This document shows, piece after piece, positions 47,964 to 57,521 of a stretch of 64,000 nucleotides of DNA. A program made the position numbers and the translations under genes. Each line of letters starts with the position of its first letter. Positions within the stretch are counted from its first letter, which is position 1. Source of the DNA: Devosia crocina (GTDB taxonomy: Bacteria; Pseudomonadota; Alphaproteobacteria; Rhizobiales; Devosiaceae). The DNA lies in assembly GCF_900116545.1 (NCBI RefSeq), contig NZ_FPCK01000001.1:992001-1056000 (forward strand), given 5' to 3'. The notes beneath the pieces were generated by a model. The model was given only the letters and a program-made list of their open reading frames with translations. It ran no database searches and had not been told where the DNA came from.

Positions 47964-48045
47964 GACAGCAAACGCGACCTCTGCTTTCTCCCTGATTGAC
48001 GGGGAGAGAGCGCTCTATCCCGGGCGAAAAGGGCGCCTGGGTCTT

Positions 48046-48091
48046 CCGCTCCGGGCCGTTCTTCCGAGGGAACGGGATTGGCCCGGAGCGG
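48046..48091. repeat. Hairpin between binding-protein and ATPase genes
   Basis: A 12-bp perfect inverted repeat CCGCTCCGGGCC / GGCCCGGAGCGG with an inner CGTTC/GAACG pair. It lies just before the ATPase Shine-Dalgarno and likely lowers read-through or stabilises the upstream mRNA. Confidence 0.7.
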
Positions 48092-48117
48092 TCCTTTTGC
48101 TTCCACGAGGATCGGGC

Positions 48118-48909
48118 ATGGCATCGCCGCTGGTTTCCATCGAAAATGTCGATATGCGCTATGGCGGGCCTAGTGGCACGCTGGCGGTAAGTGGGCTCAA
48201 TCTCCGGATCGGGCGTGGTGAGTTCGTGGCCGTGGTGGGGCCTTCGGGGTGCGGTAAGTCCACGCTGATGAAGCTTACTACCGGGCTGCATATTCCGCAG
48301 GGCGGGTCGGTGATTGTCGCCAATAGCCAGGTGACCAAGCCTGTTTCAATCGTGGGGATGGCGTTCCAGAATCCGACCATGCTGCCCTGGCGCACAACGC
48401 TCGAAAATATCTTGCTGCCGCTCGAAATCGTCGAGAAGCATCGGCGCCGGCTGCGCAGCCATAAGTCGGAATACGTCGCCAAGGCCGAAAAGCTGCTCGA
48501 AACAGTTGGGCTAAAGGGATTCGGCGACAAGTTCCCCTGGCAGCTCTCGGGCGGCATGCAGCAGCGGGCCAATCTCTGCCGGGCGCTGATTCACGAGCCG
48601 GAACTGCTGATGCTCGACGAACCGTTTGGGGCGCTCGATGCCTTTACGCGCGAGGAACTCTGGTGCGTCATCCGCGATCTTCACGCCAGCCAGGACGTGA
48701 CTATTGTTCTCGTGACACATGATCTGCGCGAAAGCGTGTTTTTGGCCGACAAGGTCGTGGTGATGAGCGCCAGACCGGGCAGGGTGATCGCCGAGCACAT
48801 GGTGCCCTTCGAGAGACCGCGGCAGCTCGACTTGCTTTATGAGCCAGCATTCAACGAGATGGTGCAAAAGCTGCACGGGGAAATTGCAACGGCGAGGGCT
48901 GCAGCATGA
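48118..48909 (+). CDS. ABC transporter ATP-binding protein (SsuB/NrtD-like)
   Basis: A 263-aa ATPase. Walker A is GPSGCGKST, the Q loop is VGMAFQNPTMLPWRT, the signature is LSGGMQQRANLCRAL, Walker B is LLMLDEPFGALDA, and the switch histidine is in VTHDLRES. The ATG at 48118 has GAGG eight bases upstream; the open frame further upstream lies in hairpin DNA. It overlaps the permease start by four bases. This subfamily works with NMT1-type binding proteins. Confidence 0.93.
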   Translation: MASPLVSIENVDMRYGGPSGTLAVSGLNLRIGRGEFVAVVGPSGCGKSTLMKLTTGLHIPQGGSVIVANSQVTKPVSIVGMAFQNPTMLPWRTTLENILLPLEIVEKHRRRLRSHKSEYVAKAEKLLETVGLKGFGDKFPWQLSGGMQQRANLCRALIHEPELLMLDEPFGALDAFTREELWCVIRDLHASQDVTIVLVTHDLRESVFLADKVVVMSARPGRVIAEHMVPFERPRQLDLLYEPAFNEMVQKLHGEIATARAAA

Positions 48910-49721
48910 CGACGCTCGACGAGACTGCGCCGATCGCTGCGCCGCCACGGCCGGCCGTGCGGATCAACTGGGTGCGGCTGGCGCCTCTCTTTTATACGAT
49001 CGGTCTGTTCGTGCTCTGGGAGGTAGGCGTCCGCATCTCAGGCCTGCCGCATACGATCCTGCCGACACCCACACGCGTCTTCGAAGCCATAGTCCAGTAT
49101 TGGTCCCCGATCTGGAAGAACTCGATGCAGACGCTTTATACGACCGTGCTCGGATTTCTCATTGCAGTGGTTGCGGGGCTCGGTATCGGGCTGTTCATCG
49201 GCTGGTCAAAGACCATCTATGCCGGGCTTTATCCGATCATGGTCGGGTTCAATGCCATTCCCAAAGTCGCGCTTGTGCCGATCCTCGTCATCTGGTTCGG
49301 AATCGGGACGGTGCCGGCGGTGCTCACGGCGTTCCTGATTTCTTTTTTTCCCATCGTCGTCAATGTCGCCACGGGGCTTGCGACGATCGAGCCAGAGACC
49401 GAGGACGTGCTGCGGGCCCTCGGGGCCAAGAAAATGGACATCATGCTCAAGGTGGGTATTCCGCGCTCGATGCCGTATTTCTTCGGCTCGCTCAAGGTGG
49501 CGATCACGCTCGCCTTTGTGGGCTCGGTGGTGAGCGAGACCGTGGCCTCCAATTCGGGCCTTGGAAACATGATGGCCTCGGCACAATCCAACTTCAACGT
49601 GCCGCTCGTTTTTGCCGGGCTGCTGATGCTGGCGGTGGAAGGTATCGTTATGTATGCGCTGATGGCATGGGTTGAAAAACGCATGACGGGCTGGGCGCAT
49701 CGCTCGACCATGGCCAATTAG
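48906..49721 (+). CDS. ABC transporter permease (SsuC/ThiX-like)
   Basis: A 271-aa BPD_transp_1 permease with about six membrane segments (LFYTIGLFVLWEVGVRISGLP, LGFLIAVVAGLGIGLFIGWSK, and others). The cytoplasmic EAA loop is RALGAKKMDIMLKVGIPRSMPYF. It completes a binding protein-ATPase-permease import system. The start lies in an ATGA overlap with the ATPase gene. No metabolic gene is adjacent to fix the substrate. Confidence 0.93.
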   Translation: MTTLDETAPIAAPPRPAVRINWVRLAPLFYTIGLFVLWEVGVRISGLPHTILPTPTRVFEAIVQYWSPIWKNSMQTLYTTVLGFLIAVVAGLGIGLFIGWSKTIYAGLYPIMVGFNAIPKVALVPILVIWFGIGTVPAVLTAFLISFFPIVVNVATGLATIEPETEDVLRALGAKKMDIMLKVGIPRSMPYFFGSLKVAITLAFVGSVVSETVASNSGLGNMMASAQSNFNVPLVFAGLLMLAVEGIVMYALMAWVEKRMTGWAHRSTMAN

Positions 49722-49815
49722 CCGGTTGCAGGCGCGCTGTATTACGGGGCGCCAAGCTGTCACGAAAATGCAATCCTGGTGTGGCCAATGAGGACCGGAC
49801 CAGGAGTGCGCTCTG

Positions 49816-50751
49816 ATGAACGATTTCGACCAATCCGCCCGCTTCGACAATTTCGAGGCTGAGCTCGACCGTATCCGCAAAGAGATCACCGATAGCTTCG
49901 ATGAGGAGCTGGAGCTGCAGTTCGAGGACGATCAGCTCGAGGCCTTTGCCGATGGCAGCGAGCGGGAAGGGCGGCAGTCGCTCGATCGCAACATCTACTT
50001 CCGCGAGTTGTTCCGCCTGCAGCACGAACTGGTGCGGCTCCAGGACTGGATTGCCCATAGCAAACTGAAGGTTGCGGTGATTTTCGAAGGTCGCGATTCC
50101 GCCGGCAAGGGCGGCGCGATCAAACGGATCACGCAGCGGCTCAATCCACGGGTGTGCCGCGTTGTAGCTCTGCCCGCGCCTTCGGACCGCGAAAAGACGC
50201 AGTGGTATTTCCAGCGCTATGTTCCGCATCTGCCGGCGGCCGGCGAAATGGTGCTGTTCGACCGCTCCTGGTACAACCGCGCCGGGGTCGAGCGCGTCAT
50301 GGGCTTTTGCACGCCCGACGAGCTTGAGGAGTTTTTCCGCTCGGTACCGGAATTTGAAAAGATGCTGATCCGCTCGGGCATTATCCTGATCAAGTTCTGG
50401 TTCTCGATCACCAATGAGGAGCAGGAATTCCGCTTCCGCATGCGCATCCAGGATCCGCTCAAGCAGTGGAAGCTGTCGCCCATGGACATGGAGTCCCGCC
50501 GGCATTGGGAGGATTACACCAAGGCTAAGGAAGATATGCTGGCTCGCACCCATGTTCCGGAATCGCCGTGGTGGGTGGTGCAGGCGGACGACAAGAAACG
50601 CGCTCGGCTCAATTGCATCGCTCATCTGCTGGAGGCGGTGCCTTATGAGGACGTGCCCAAATCCGAGATCGTGCTGCCCGAGCGCATCCGCCATCCCGAT
50701 TACATCCGCGGACCCGTGCCGCAGGACATGTATGTGAAGGCGGTTTATTAG
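49816..50751 (+). CDS. ppk2: Polyphosphate kinase 2
   Basis: A 311-aa single-domain PPK2 enzyme that transfers phosphate between polyphosphate and nucleotides. Walker A is EGRDSAGKGGAI (91-102), the lid has RVVALPAPSDREKTQWYFQRY, and Walker B is LFDRSWYNRAGVERVMGF. The acidic N-terminal 55 residues (FDEELELQFEDDQ) are an extension seen in class I PPK2, which mainly makes NTPs from NDPs. It stands alone, with a plausible Shine-Dalgarno (CAGGAG) upstream of ATG 49816. Confidence 0.95.
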   Translation: MNDFDQSARFDNFEAELDRIRKEITDSFDEELELQFEDDQLEAFADGSEREGRQSLDRNIYFRELFRLQHELVRLQDWIAHSKLKVAVIFEGRDSAGKGGAIKRITQRLNPRVCRVVALPAPSDREKTQWYFQRYVPHLPAAGEMVLFDRSWYNRAGVERVMGFCTPDELEEFFRSVPEFEKMLIRSGIILIKFWFSITNEEQEFRFRMRIQDPLKQWKLSPMDMESRRHWEDYTKAKEDMLARTHVPESPWWVVQADDKKRARLNCIAHLLEAVPYEDVPKSEIVLPERIRHPDYIRGPVPQDMYVKAVY

Positions 50752-50935
50752 CCCTCTCGCGCCCCAGGGACGCGGTTGTGGCACTATCCAGCCCCCCGAC
50801 CTCGTGTCACCACGAGGTCTTCGGGCACTCTCCACCCTCGACCGCACAAGTCCCGCCTATCTCTGGCGTCGGCAAAAGCTTGCTTGTCTCTCGCCCCGAT
50901 CGGAACGAAAATGCCGCCAAATCAGGAGACGCGGC

Positions 50936-53107
50936 GTGGCCGATACCAGCACAATCGTGGGCGGCGGCCCCAAAAAGGTTCTTTATACCCTCGCCACCAT
51001 CGGCAATATGGGCGTGGGCAAGGCCGCAAAGGCGCTGACGGCAAAGAATACCTGCAAGGCCTGTGCCTATGGCATGGGCGGGCAGCATGGCGGCATGACC
51101 AATGAGCTCGACGAGTTTCCTTCGGTCTGCAACAAATCGGTGCAGGCGCAATCGACCGATATACAGCCTCCGATTCCGCTGCCGATCTTCGAGCATACGC
51201 TGAGCGAGTTGCGCGAACTCACCGGGCGTGAAATGGAAAAGCTTGGACGGCTCGGCACGCCGCTTTTCCGCCGGGCCGGCGCCGAGCAGTTCGAACCGCT
51301 CGATTGGGACGCCGCACTCGACCATGCCGCTCATCGGCTGGCCGAGACTGATCCGAACCGCACGTTCTTTTATTCCTCCGGCCGGTCATCGAACGAGGCG
51401 GGGTTTCTGTTTCAGCTGCTGGCACGCGCCTATGGCACCAACAATGTCAACAACTGCTCCTACTATTGTCACCAGGCGACCAGCGAGGGTCTAGCCACGA
51501 CCATCGGCAAGGGCACGGCGACAGTCGAGCTCGAGGACCTGACGGGTGCTGACCTGATCTTCGTGATCGGCGCAAACCCCTCGTCCAATCATCCGCGCTT
51601 CATTCACATGCTCAAAAATTGCCGCGAGCGGGGAGGGCAGGTGATCGTCATCAATCCGGCTCGAGAGCCGGGGCTGGTGAAATTCGCGGTGCCGAAATCT
51701 CCGCTCTCGATGCTCAAGGGCGGAAGCGAGATCGCCTCGGACTATCTGCAGCCTCGGATCGGTTCGGATATCGCCTTGTTCAAGGGCTTGGCCAAGGCGG
51801 TGCTCGAAGAAGGAACGGAAGACCGAGGCTTTATCGCTGCCCACGGGGCGGATTTTGCAGGGTTTCAACGGGATATCGAGGCGCTTGGTTGGGACGAGAT
51901 CACCGACGCTTGCGGCCTGTCGCAGGCAGAAATCAGGCGCGTGGCCGCGACCTATGGGCGAGCGAAGAATGCGGTCTTTGCTTGGGGCATGGGGATGACC
52001 CACCATGTTCATGGCGTGGCAAATGTCGAAGCTATCGCCAATCTGGCGCTCCTGCGCGGCATGATCGGCAAGCCTTTTGCCGGGCTTCTACCGCTGCGCG
52101 GACATTCCAATGTGCAGGGGATCGGCACCATCGGCGTGAAGCCGGTGCTCGCCAATGATGTGCTCTCACGCATGCAAGAGGTGTTTGGCGTCAGCTTCCC
52201 CGAGGAGAAGGGCCTCGACACCATGGCTTGCCTCAAACGCGCGGAGGCAGGCTCAGTCGATGCAGCCGTGATCATGGGTGGCAATCTCTGGGCGGCGACG
52301 CCCGACACCGCGTTTTCCAGCCGCGCCATGGGCGCGATCGGATTCAAGCTGTTTCTCACCACCACACTGAACCAAGGGCACGTGCATGGACTTGGCGACG
52401 GCGAGGTGCTGATCCTGCCGGTAACTGCGCGGGACGAGGAATGGGAGCCGACAACGCAGGAATCGATGTTCAACTATGTGCGCTTGTCGGATGGCGGTAT
52501 CGAGCGGATCGCGACGGTGCGGCCAGAGAGCTGGATCCTGGGTCAACTCGGCAAGCGCATGATGCCCGGATCGCCAATCGACTTCGAGGCGTTTTCCGGG
52601 CACGCAAAGCTGCGGAATGCCATTGCCGCGATCGTGCCGGGCATGGAGCAACTGGCTGATATCGATGTTGCCAAACGCGAATTCCACATCCGCAACCGGG
52701 TGTTGCATGTGCCCGAGTTCGGTACGCTGGACGGCAGGGCGCATTTCGTGGTCACCCCGATTCCGCGCGTGGAGCCGGGCAAGCTCTTGCTGGCCTCGGT
52801 GCGCAGCGAGGGACAATTCAACTCGATCATCTACGAGGAAACGGACAGCTATCGCGGCAAGGCGGGGCGCTATTCGGTGTTCTTGAGCGCCCTCGATATG
52901 GCCGACCGCGGCCTTGTCGAGGGGCAGCGCGTGCGTGTGCGGTCCGAGGTGGGAGAAATGGAGGGCGTGGCGGTCGGCTTCGACCTGCCCAAGGGATCGG
53001 TGCTTGCCTACTATCCCGAGGCCAATGTGCTGATCCCGACCGCGGTCGATCCGCGCAGCAAGACGCCGGCCTTCAAATCTGTGCCGGTCGAGGTGATGGC
53101 GGCCTAG
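50936..53107 (+). CDS. FdhF/YdeP family molybdopterin oxidoreductase
   Basis: A 723-aa molybdopterin-guanine-dinucleotide enzyme of the formate dehydrogenase-like FdhF/YdeP group. The N-terminal NTCKACAYGMGG and SVCNKS cysteines could hold an iron-sulfur cluster in the family's usual place. Cofactor stretches include VNNCSYYCHQATSEGL, VIGANPSSNHPR and LPLRGHSNVQGIG. There is no in-frame TGA, so no selenocysteine is used. The start is a GTG at 50936 with AGGAG before it; longer in-frame starts lack a site. The substrate of YdeP-like enzymes is unknown, and no electron-transfer subunit is adjacent. Confidence 0.9.
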   Translation: MADTSTIVGGGPKKVLYTLATIGNMGVGKAAKALTAKNTCKACAYGMGGQHGGMTNELDEFPSVCNKSVQAQSTDIQPPIPLPIFEHTLSELRELTGREMEKLGRLGTPLFRRAGAEQFEPLDWDAALDHAAHRLAETDPNRTFFYSSGRSSNEAGFLFQLLARAYGTNNVNNCSYYCHQATSEGLATTIGKGTATVELEDLTGADLIFVIGANPSSNHPRFIHMLKNCRERGGQVIVINPAREPGLVKFAVPKSPLSMLKGGSEIASDYLQPRIGSDIALFKGLAKAVLEEGTEDRGFIAAHGADFAGFQRDIEALGWDEITDACGLSQAEIRRVAATYGRAKNAVFAWGMGMTHHVHGVANVEAIANLALLRGMIGKPFAGLLPLRGHSNVQGIGTIGVKPVLANDVLSRMQEVFGVSFPEEKGLDTMACLKRAEAGSVDAAVIMGGNLWAATPDTAFSSRAMGAIGFKLFLTTTLNQGHVHGLGDGEVLILPVTARDEEWEPTTQESMFNYVRLSDGGIERIATVRPESWILGQLGKRMMPGSPIDFEAFSGHAKLRNAIAAIVPGMEQLADIDVAKREFHIRNRVLHVPEFGTLDGRAHFVVTPIPRVEPGKLLLASVRSEGQFNSIIYEETDSYRGKAGRYSVFLSALDMADRGLVEGQRVRVRSEVGEMEGVAVGFDLPKGSVLAYYPEANVLIPTAVDPRSKTPAFKSVPVEVMAA

Positions 53108-53232
53108 TGAAATGGCGATGTGCGGTCGAGGGGCGGTTGGCAGCTTTGCATTGCCTGCCCCCGTTGCCCCTTGCGCGGGCATGCCCTACATAGGCGCCAA
53201 TTCCCGAACTCGTTCGAAGAGGTCAGAGGCCC

Positions 53233-54888
53233 ATGGCGCGCCAATTCATCTATCACATGCACGGAATGAGCAAGGCCTATGCCGGCGGCAAGAAGGTGTT
53301 GGACAACATCCATCTCTCCTTCTACCCCGATGCCAAGATCGGCATTCTCGGCCCGAACGGCTCAGGCAAGTCGACTTTGCTCAAGATCATGGCCGGCATC
53401 GACACTGAATTTTCAGGTGAAGCCTGGGCAGCCGATGGCGCCAAGGTGGGCTATCTCGCCCAGGAGCCGCAGCTCGATCCGGCGTTGAACGTGCTCGGCA
53501 ACGTGATGATGGGCGTCAAGGAAAAGAAGGACATCGTCGACCGCTACAACGAGTTGATGATGAACTATTCCGACGAGACAGCCGACGAAGCGACCAAGCT
53601 CCAGGACATCATCGACAGCCAGAACCTGTGGGATCTCGAATCCCAGGTGGAAGTTGCCATGGAAGCGCTCGGCTGCCCGCCGGCCGATGCGGACGTGACC
53701 AATCTTTCGGGCGGTGAAAAGCGCCGCGTGGCACTTTGTGCGCTGCTCCTTTCCAAGCCCGACCTGTTGCTGCTCGACGAACCGACCAACCATCTCGACG
53801 CCGAAACCACGGCCTGGCTCGAACGGCACCTGCGCGAATTCGAAGGCGCGGTGCTGATCATTACCCACGACCGCTACTTCCTCGACAACGTCACGGGCTG
53901 GATTCTCGAGCTCGATCGGGGTCGCGGCGTGCCGTACGAAGGCAATTATTCGGCCTATCTCGACGCCAAGGCTAAGCGCTTCGCCCAGGAAAAGAGCGAA
54001 GACGCGGCCCGCGCAAAGGTGCTGGAACGCGAAAAGGCCTGGATGGGCATGTCCCCGCAGGCCCGCCAGTCCAAGTCAAAGGCCCGTATCAAGGCCTATG
54101 ATGAACTGGTCAAGATCAACGAAGAACGCACCCAGTCGCACACGGCGCAGATAATCATTCCGCCGGGCGAGCGCCTGGGCCAGAACGTGATCAATGTCGA
54201 AGGCATCTCAAAATCATTCGGTGATCGCCTGCTGATCGACAATCTCTCGTTCAAGCTTCCACCGGGAGGCATTGTCGGCATCATCGGGCCCAACGGGGCG
54301 GGCAAGACCACGCTCTTCAAGATGCTGACCGGCCAGGAAAAACCTGACTCCGGCGAGATTACGGTCGCGGAAAACGTCCACCTCGGTTATGTAGACCAAA
54401 GCCGCGATGCGCTTGATGGCAACAAGACCGTCTGGGAAGAAATTTCTGGCGGTGACGACATTCTGATGCTCGGCAAGCGCGAGATGAACTCGCGCGCTTA
54501 CACCTCGACCTTCAACTTCAAGGGCGGGGACCAGCAGCAAAAGGTCGGCAATCTTTCCGGCGGCCAGCGCAACCGCGTTCACCTAGCCAAGATGCTCAAG
54601 GCAGGATCGAACGTTCTGCTGCTCGACGAACCGACAAACGACCTCGACACCGAAACTCTTGCCGCTCTTGAAGAGGCGCTGGAGGAATTTGCCGGTTGCG
54701 CCGTGATCATCAGCCACGACCGCATGTTCCTCGACCGCCTGGCGACGCACATGCTGGCCTTTGAAGGCGACAGCCACGTGGAATGGTTCGAAGGCAACTT
54801 CCAGGACTATGAAGCGGACAAGGTGCGTCGCCTGGGTGCCGATGCGGTCAACCCCAAGCGCGCGACTTACAAGCCGCTGACGCGATAA
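53233..54888 (+). CDS. ettA: Energy-dependent translational throttle protein EttA
   Basis: A 551-aa ABC-F protein, close to the normal 555. It binds the ribosomal E site and gates the first elongation step according to ATP/ADP. Domain one has GPNGSGKS and LLLLDEPTNHLD, and the arm region follows the first Walker A. The linker has EREKAWMGMSPQARQSKSKARI, typical of EttA. Domain two has GPNGAGKT, LSGGQRNR and LLLDEPTNDLD. The start MARQFIYHMHGMSKAY is the family N-terminus, preceded by GAGG. Confidence 0.97.
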   Translation: MARQFIYHMHGMSKAYAGGKKVLDNIHLSFYPDAKIGILGPNGSGKSTLLKIMAGIDTEFSGEAWAADGAKVGYLAQEPQLDPALNVLGNVMMGVKEKKDIVDRYNELMMNYSDETADEATKLQDIIDSQNLWDLESQVEVAMEALGCPPADADVTNLSGGEKRRVALCALLLSKPDLLLLDEPTNHLDAETTAWLERHLREFEGAVLIITHDRYFLDNVTGWILELDRGRGVPYEGNYSAYLDAKAKRFAQEKSEDAARAKVLEREKAWMGMSPQARQSKSKARIKAYDELVKINEERTQSHTAQIIIPPGERLGQNVINVEGISKSFGDRLLIDNLSFKLPPGGIVGIIGPNGAGKTTLFKMLTGQEKPDSGEITVAENVHLGYVDQSRDALDGNKTVWEEISGGDDILMLGKREMNSRAYTSTFNFKGGDQQQKVGNLSGGQRNRVHLAKMLKAGSNVLLLDEPTNDLDTETLAALEEALEEFAGCAVIISHDRMFLDRLATHMLAFEGDSHVEWFEGNFQDYEADKVRRLGADAVNPKRATYKPLTR

Positions 54889-54951
54889 GCGGTTTCGATT
54901 GCGGTTTTCCGGCGAGTGTAGGGTGATTGCCGGAGGGCTTTACGCAGGATA

Positions 54952-55069
54952 CCCTCACCCTAACCCTCTCCCCAGAGGGGCGAAGGACTAAACCTGTGGC
55001 TTTCGTCAGATGGCGCCTCAAACTCGATCCGATCCCCTCGCCCCTCTGTGGAGAGGGCTAGGGTGAGGG
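54952..55069. repeat. Long palindromic intergenic repeat after ettA
   Basis: CCCTCACCCTAACCCTCTCCCC with AGAGGGGCGAAGG on the left is mirrored by CCCTCGCCCCTCTGTGGAGAGGG and CTAGGGTGAGGGG on the right. The arms can fold into one long hairpin, with smaller hairpins at each end. It occupies most of the 344-base gap 54889-55232, in which I see no gene, and is of the same general class as the urt repeats. Confidence 0.75.
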
Positions 55070-55232
55070 GCCTTTGCGTTGGGACGCAAACCTAGTTCCG
55101 GCAAAATACTGCCCTGAGGTCGGTTCGCACCGCGGTGTTTTTTCCACGCTCCGATGCGAAATTGGTCGACGCGACTTCGATTTCTCTACCGTGTCTCTAT
55201 AGATTGCCTCTAATTCCCTATTGGAGGCTCGC

Positions 55233-56138
55233 ATGCGTTTTGCATCGTTCGTCGCCGCCGCAGCTTTTGTGGCCGTTGTTCCCGCTTTTGCCATTGCCCA
55301 GGAAGTCACGCCGCTTGTCACGGCTGAATGGCTCAAGGCGCATGCTGGCGATGAAAATATCGCCATCATCGACATCCGCGACAATATCGATGGCACAGAT
55401 CTTGGCGAGTTGCCCTACATCGCGCATGCGGCCGTTGCTCCCTATGCCAGCGCCGGCTGGCGCACCGAGACGGATGGCGTCCCGGGGCAGATCCCTGCGC
55501 CAGAGCAGATTGCCGAACTGATCGGAAGCCTGGGCGTCGATGCCGACGATCATGTGGTGATCGTGCCGTGGGGCACCGACTCCTCAGAGTTCGGTGGCGC
55601 GACCCGCGTCTACTGGACCTTTAAATATCTTGGCCATGACGCCGTTTCGATCCTTGATGGCGGTTGGCGCCAGTATGATGCCCTGGGCGGAGAGCGCGTT
55701 GCCGAAGCTGCAGTTCCGATTGCAGCCGAGTTCGTGGCCAATGTCCGCCCCGAGCTGCGCGCCACCACGGCTGACGTGGAAGCCGCGCTTGCCAATGGCG
55801 TCAAGCTTGTGGATGGACGACCCGAAGAGCAGTTCCTTGGCCAGTCCAAGAGCCCGGTCGTGCGCATCGAAGGGACGATCCCCGGTGCGGTGAACATCCC
55901 GCACTCGACCCTTTATAGTGCGGAATATGCCAGCTTTGCCCTGCCTGAAACCATTGCCGCGCTGGCACAGGGCGTGGGCCTTGCAGAAAACGAAGAGAAC
56001 ATCGTCTTCTGCAATACCGGCCATTGGGCTTCAATCGCCTGGTTCGCGCTGCACGAAGTCGGCGGCAATGAAAATTCGGCCATGTATGATGGTTCCATGG
56101 CCGAATGGGCTGCCGATCCGGCGCGTCCGATACAGTGA
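55233..56138 (+). CDS. Secreted two-domain rhodanese-type sulfurtransferase
   Basis: A 301-aa protein with a signal peptide (RFASFVAAAAFVAVVPAFAIAQ). It has two rhodanese domains: an inactive first (about 35-155, without catalytic Cys at WGTDSSEFGG) and a catalytic second with Cys260 in VFCNTGHWAS. This is the thiosulfate/mercaptopyruvate sulfurtransferase layout in periplasmic form. The ATG at 55233 has GGAGG five bases upstream, and an in-frame TTG lies 12 bases earlier. A TsuA-type thiosulfate transporter follows, so the pair probably handles thiosulfate or related sulfane sulfur. Confidence 0.9.
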   Translation: MRFASFVAAAAFVAVVPAFAIAQEVTPLVTAEWLKAHAGDENIAIIDIRDNIDGTDLGELPYIAHAAVAPYASAGWRTETDGVPGQIPAPEQIAELIGSLGVDADDHVVIVPWGTDSSEFGGATRVYWTFKYLGHDAVSILDGGWRQYDALGGERVAEAAVPIAAEFVANVRPELRATTADVEAALANGVKLVDGRPEEQFLGQSKSPVVRIEGTIPGAVNIPHSTLYSAEYASFALPETIAALAQGVGLAENEENIVFCNTGHWASIAWFALHEVGGNENSAMYDGSMAEWAADPARPIQ

Positions 56139-56306
56139 TTGCCCGCCTAGTGCTGTAATTGCCCGGCTTGTCCGGGAAAGTCATCGATTGGGATAGACCA
56201 CCCGAACGCGTTGGGTGATGACGGCCACTCACGATAGATAGTGTGGATGTTGCGCCTGATGGGTGCAGCATCCAAAGTCTTTAGACGCCTTAGAATTCTG
56301 GGAATC

Positions 56307-57521
56307 ATGAGCGATATTTCCGCATCCGCGCCGAAGTTTCTGCCGCCCGCCGCGGTTGACCGCTGGCCACTCGTTGTTGCCGCCGCCATGCTGCTGGCTG
56401 GCTTCACCTTTATCACTTGGCAGGTCGACCTGCGCCAAGGCACGCTGTTTCTGATCGGCGGAGGACTGGGCGTGGCGCTCTACCACGGGTCGTTCGGGTT
56501 TACCGGCGGTTGGAAGCGCATGGTGGTTGAAAAGCGCGGCCGTGGCATGCGGGCGCAGATGCTGACCATCGGGGTTGCGGCACTAGCCATGATTCCTCTC
56601 GTTGCGGCTGGCAATATCGGCGGACAGGGCATTGTGGGTGCCATGGCACCGGTCGGCATTTCGGTTCTGCTGGGGGCTGCGATCTTCGGCTTGGGCATGC
56701 AACTGGGCGGTGGCTGCGGCTCGGGAACCCTCTTCACAGTGGGAGGGGGCTCGGCTCGAATGCTGGTAACGCTGGTGTTCTTTATCGTTGGCGCCGTAGT
56801 GGGCACCGCGCATCTGCCGTTTTGGCTCGAACAGCCGGCTCTTCCGGCGATCAGCCTCGGAGCGGAACTGGGCGTCGGCTTCGCGATTGCTGCAACGGTG
56901 GCCGGACTTGCTCTGGTGGCGCTGATCACCGCCGTCATCGAGAAGCGCGTCCATGGCAATATCGAGCCGGAACCGGCGCCGGCCCGGCAGGGTTGGAGCT
57001 GGATCCTTTATGGTCCCTGGCCCCTCGTCGGGGCAGGGCTGATGCTGGCGCTTCTCAACATTGCGACGCTGCTGCTGGCAGGCCATCCCTGGTCCATCAC
57101 CTATGGCTTCGGACTTTGGGGCGCCAAATTCGCCGATGCGGTGGGCATTCCCGTGGCCAGCTGGGAGTTCTGGACATGGCCAGCTCAGGCTCAGGCTCTG
57201 AACTCCTCGGTGCTGGCCGACAGCGTTTCAGTGATGGATTTCGGCCTTGTGTTGGGTGCTGCAGCTGCGGCGGCAATCGCGGGCAAGTTTGCTCCCAAGG
57301 CGAAATTGCCGCTGGGGTCGCTGCTTGCGGCGGTCGTGGGCGGACTGCTGATGGGATATGGCGCGCGGCTCTCGTTCGGCTGCAATATCGGTGCGCTGTT
57401 CTCGGGCATTGCCACCGGCAGCCTGCATGGGTGGCTATGGTTTGCCGCAGCCTTTGTGGGGTCACTCGCCGGCGTCTGGGCCCGCCCGTTCTTTGGTCTT
57501 GATGGGTTCGCAAAGAAATGA
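56307..57521 (+). CDS. tsuA: YeeE/YedE (TsuA-type) thiosulfate transporter
   Basis: A 404-aa membrane protein with about ten to twelve hydrophobic segments and the two pseudo-symmetric family motifs: GLGMQLGGGCGSGTLFTVGGGS in the first half (here cut by function at the Cys) and GYGARLSFGCNIGALFSGIATGS in the second. In TsuA such central cysteines relay thiosulfate ions through the membrane. The start at 56307 is inferred; the frame is open 66 bases further upstream. It follows a secreted rhodanese and overlaps the next gene by four bases. Confidence 0.9.
   Translation: MSDISASAPKFLPPAAVDRWPLVVAAAMLLAGFTFITWQVDLRQGTLFLIGGGLGVALYHGSFGFTGGWKRMVVEKRGRGMRAQMLTIGVAALAMIPLVAAGNIGGQGIVGAMAPVGISVLLGAAIFGLGMQLGGGCGSGTLFTVGGGSARMLVTLVFFIVGAVVGTAHLPFWLEQPALPAISLGAELGVGFAIAATVAGLALVALITAVIEKRVHGNIEPEPAPARQGWSWILYGPWPLVGAGLMLALLNIATLLLAGHPWSITYGFGLWGAKFADAVGIPVASWEFWTWPAQAQALNSSVLADSVSVMDFGLVLGAAAAAAIAGKFAPKAKLPLGSLLAAVVGGLLMGYGARLSFGCNIGALFSGIATGSLHGWLWFAAAFVGSLAGVWARPFFGLDGFAKK

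Noticed and set aside
50936..53107. Selenocysteine-containing formate dehydrogenase
   Set aside because: No in-frame TGA and no SECIS-like hairpin in the expected place; the sequence fits the FdhF/YdeP group without selenocysteine.
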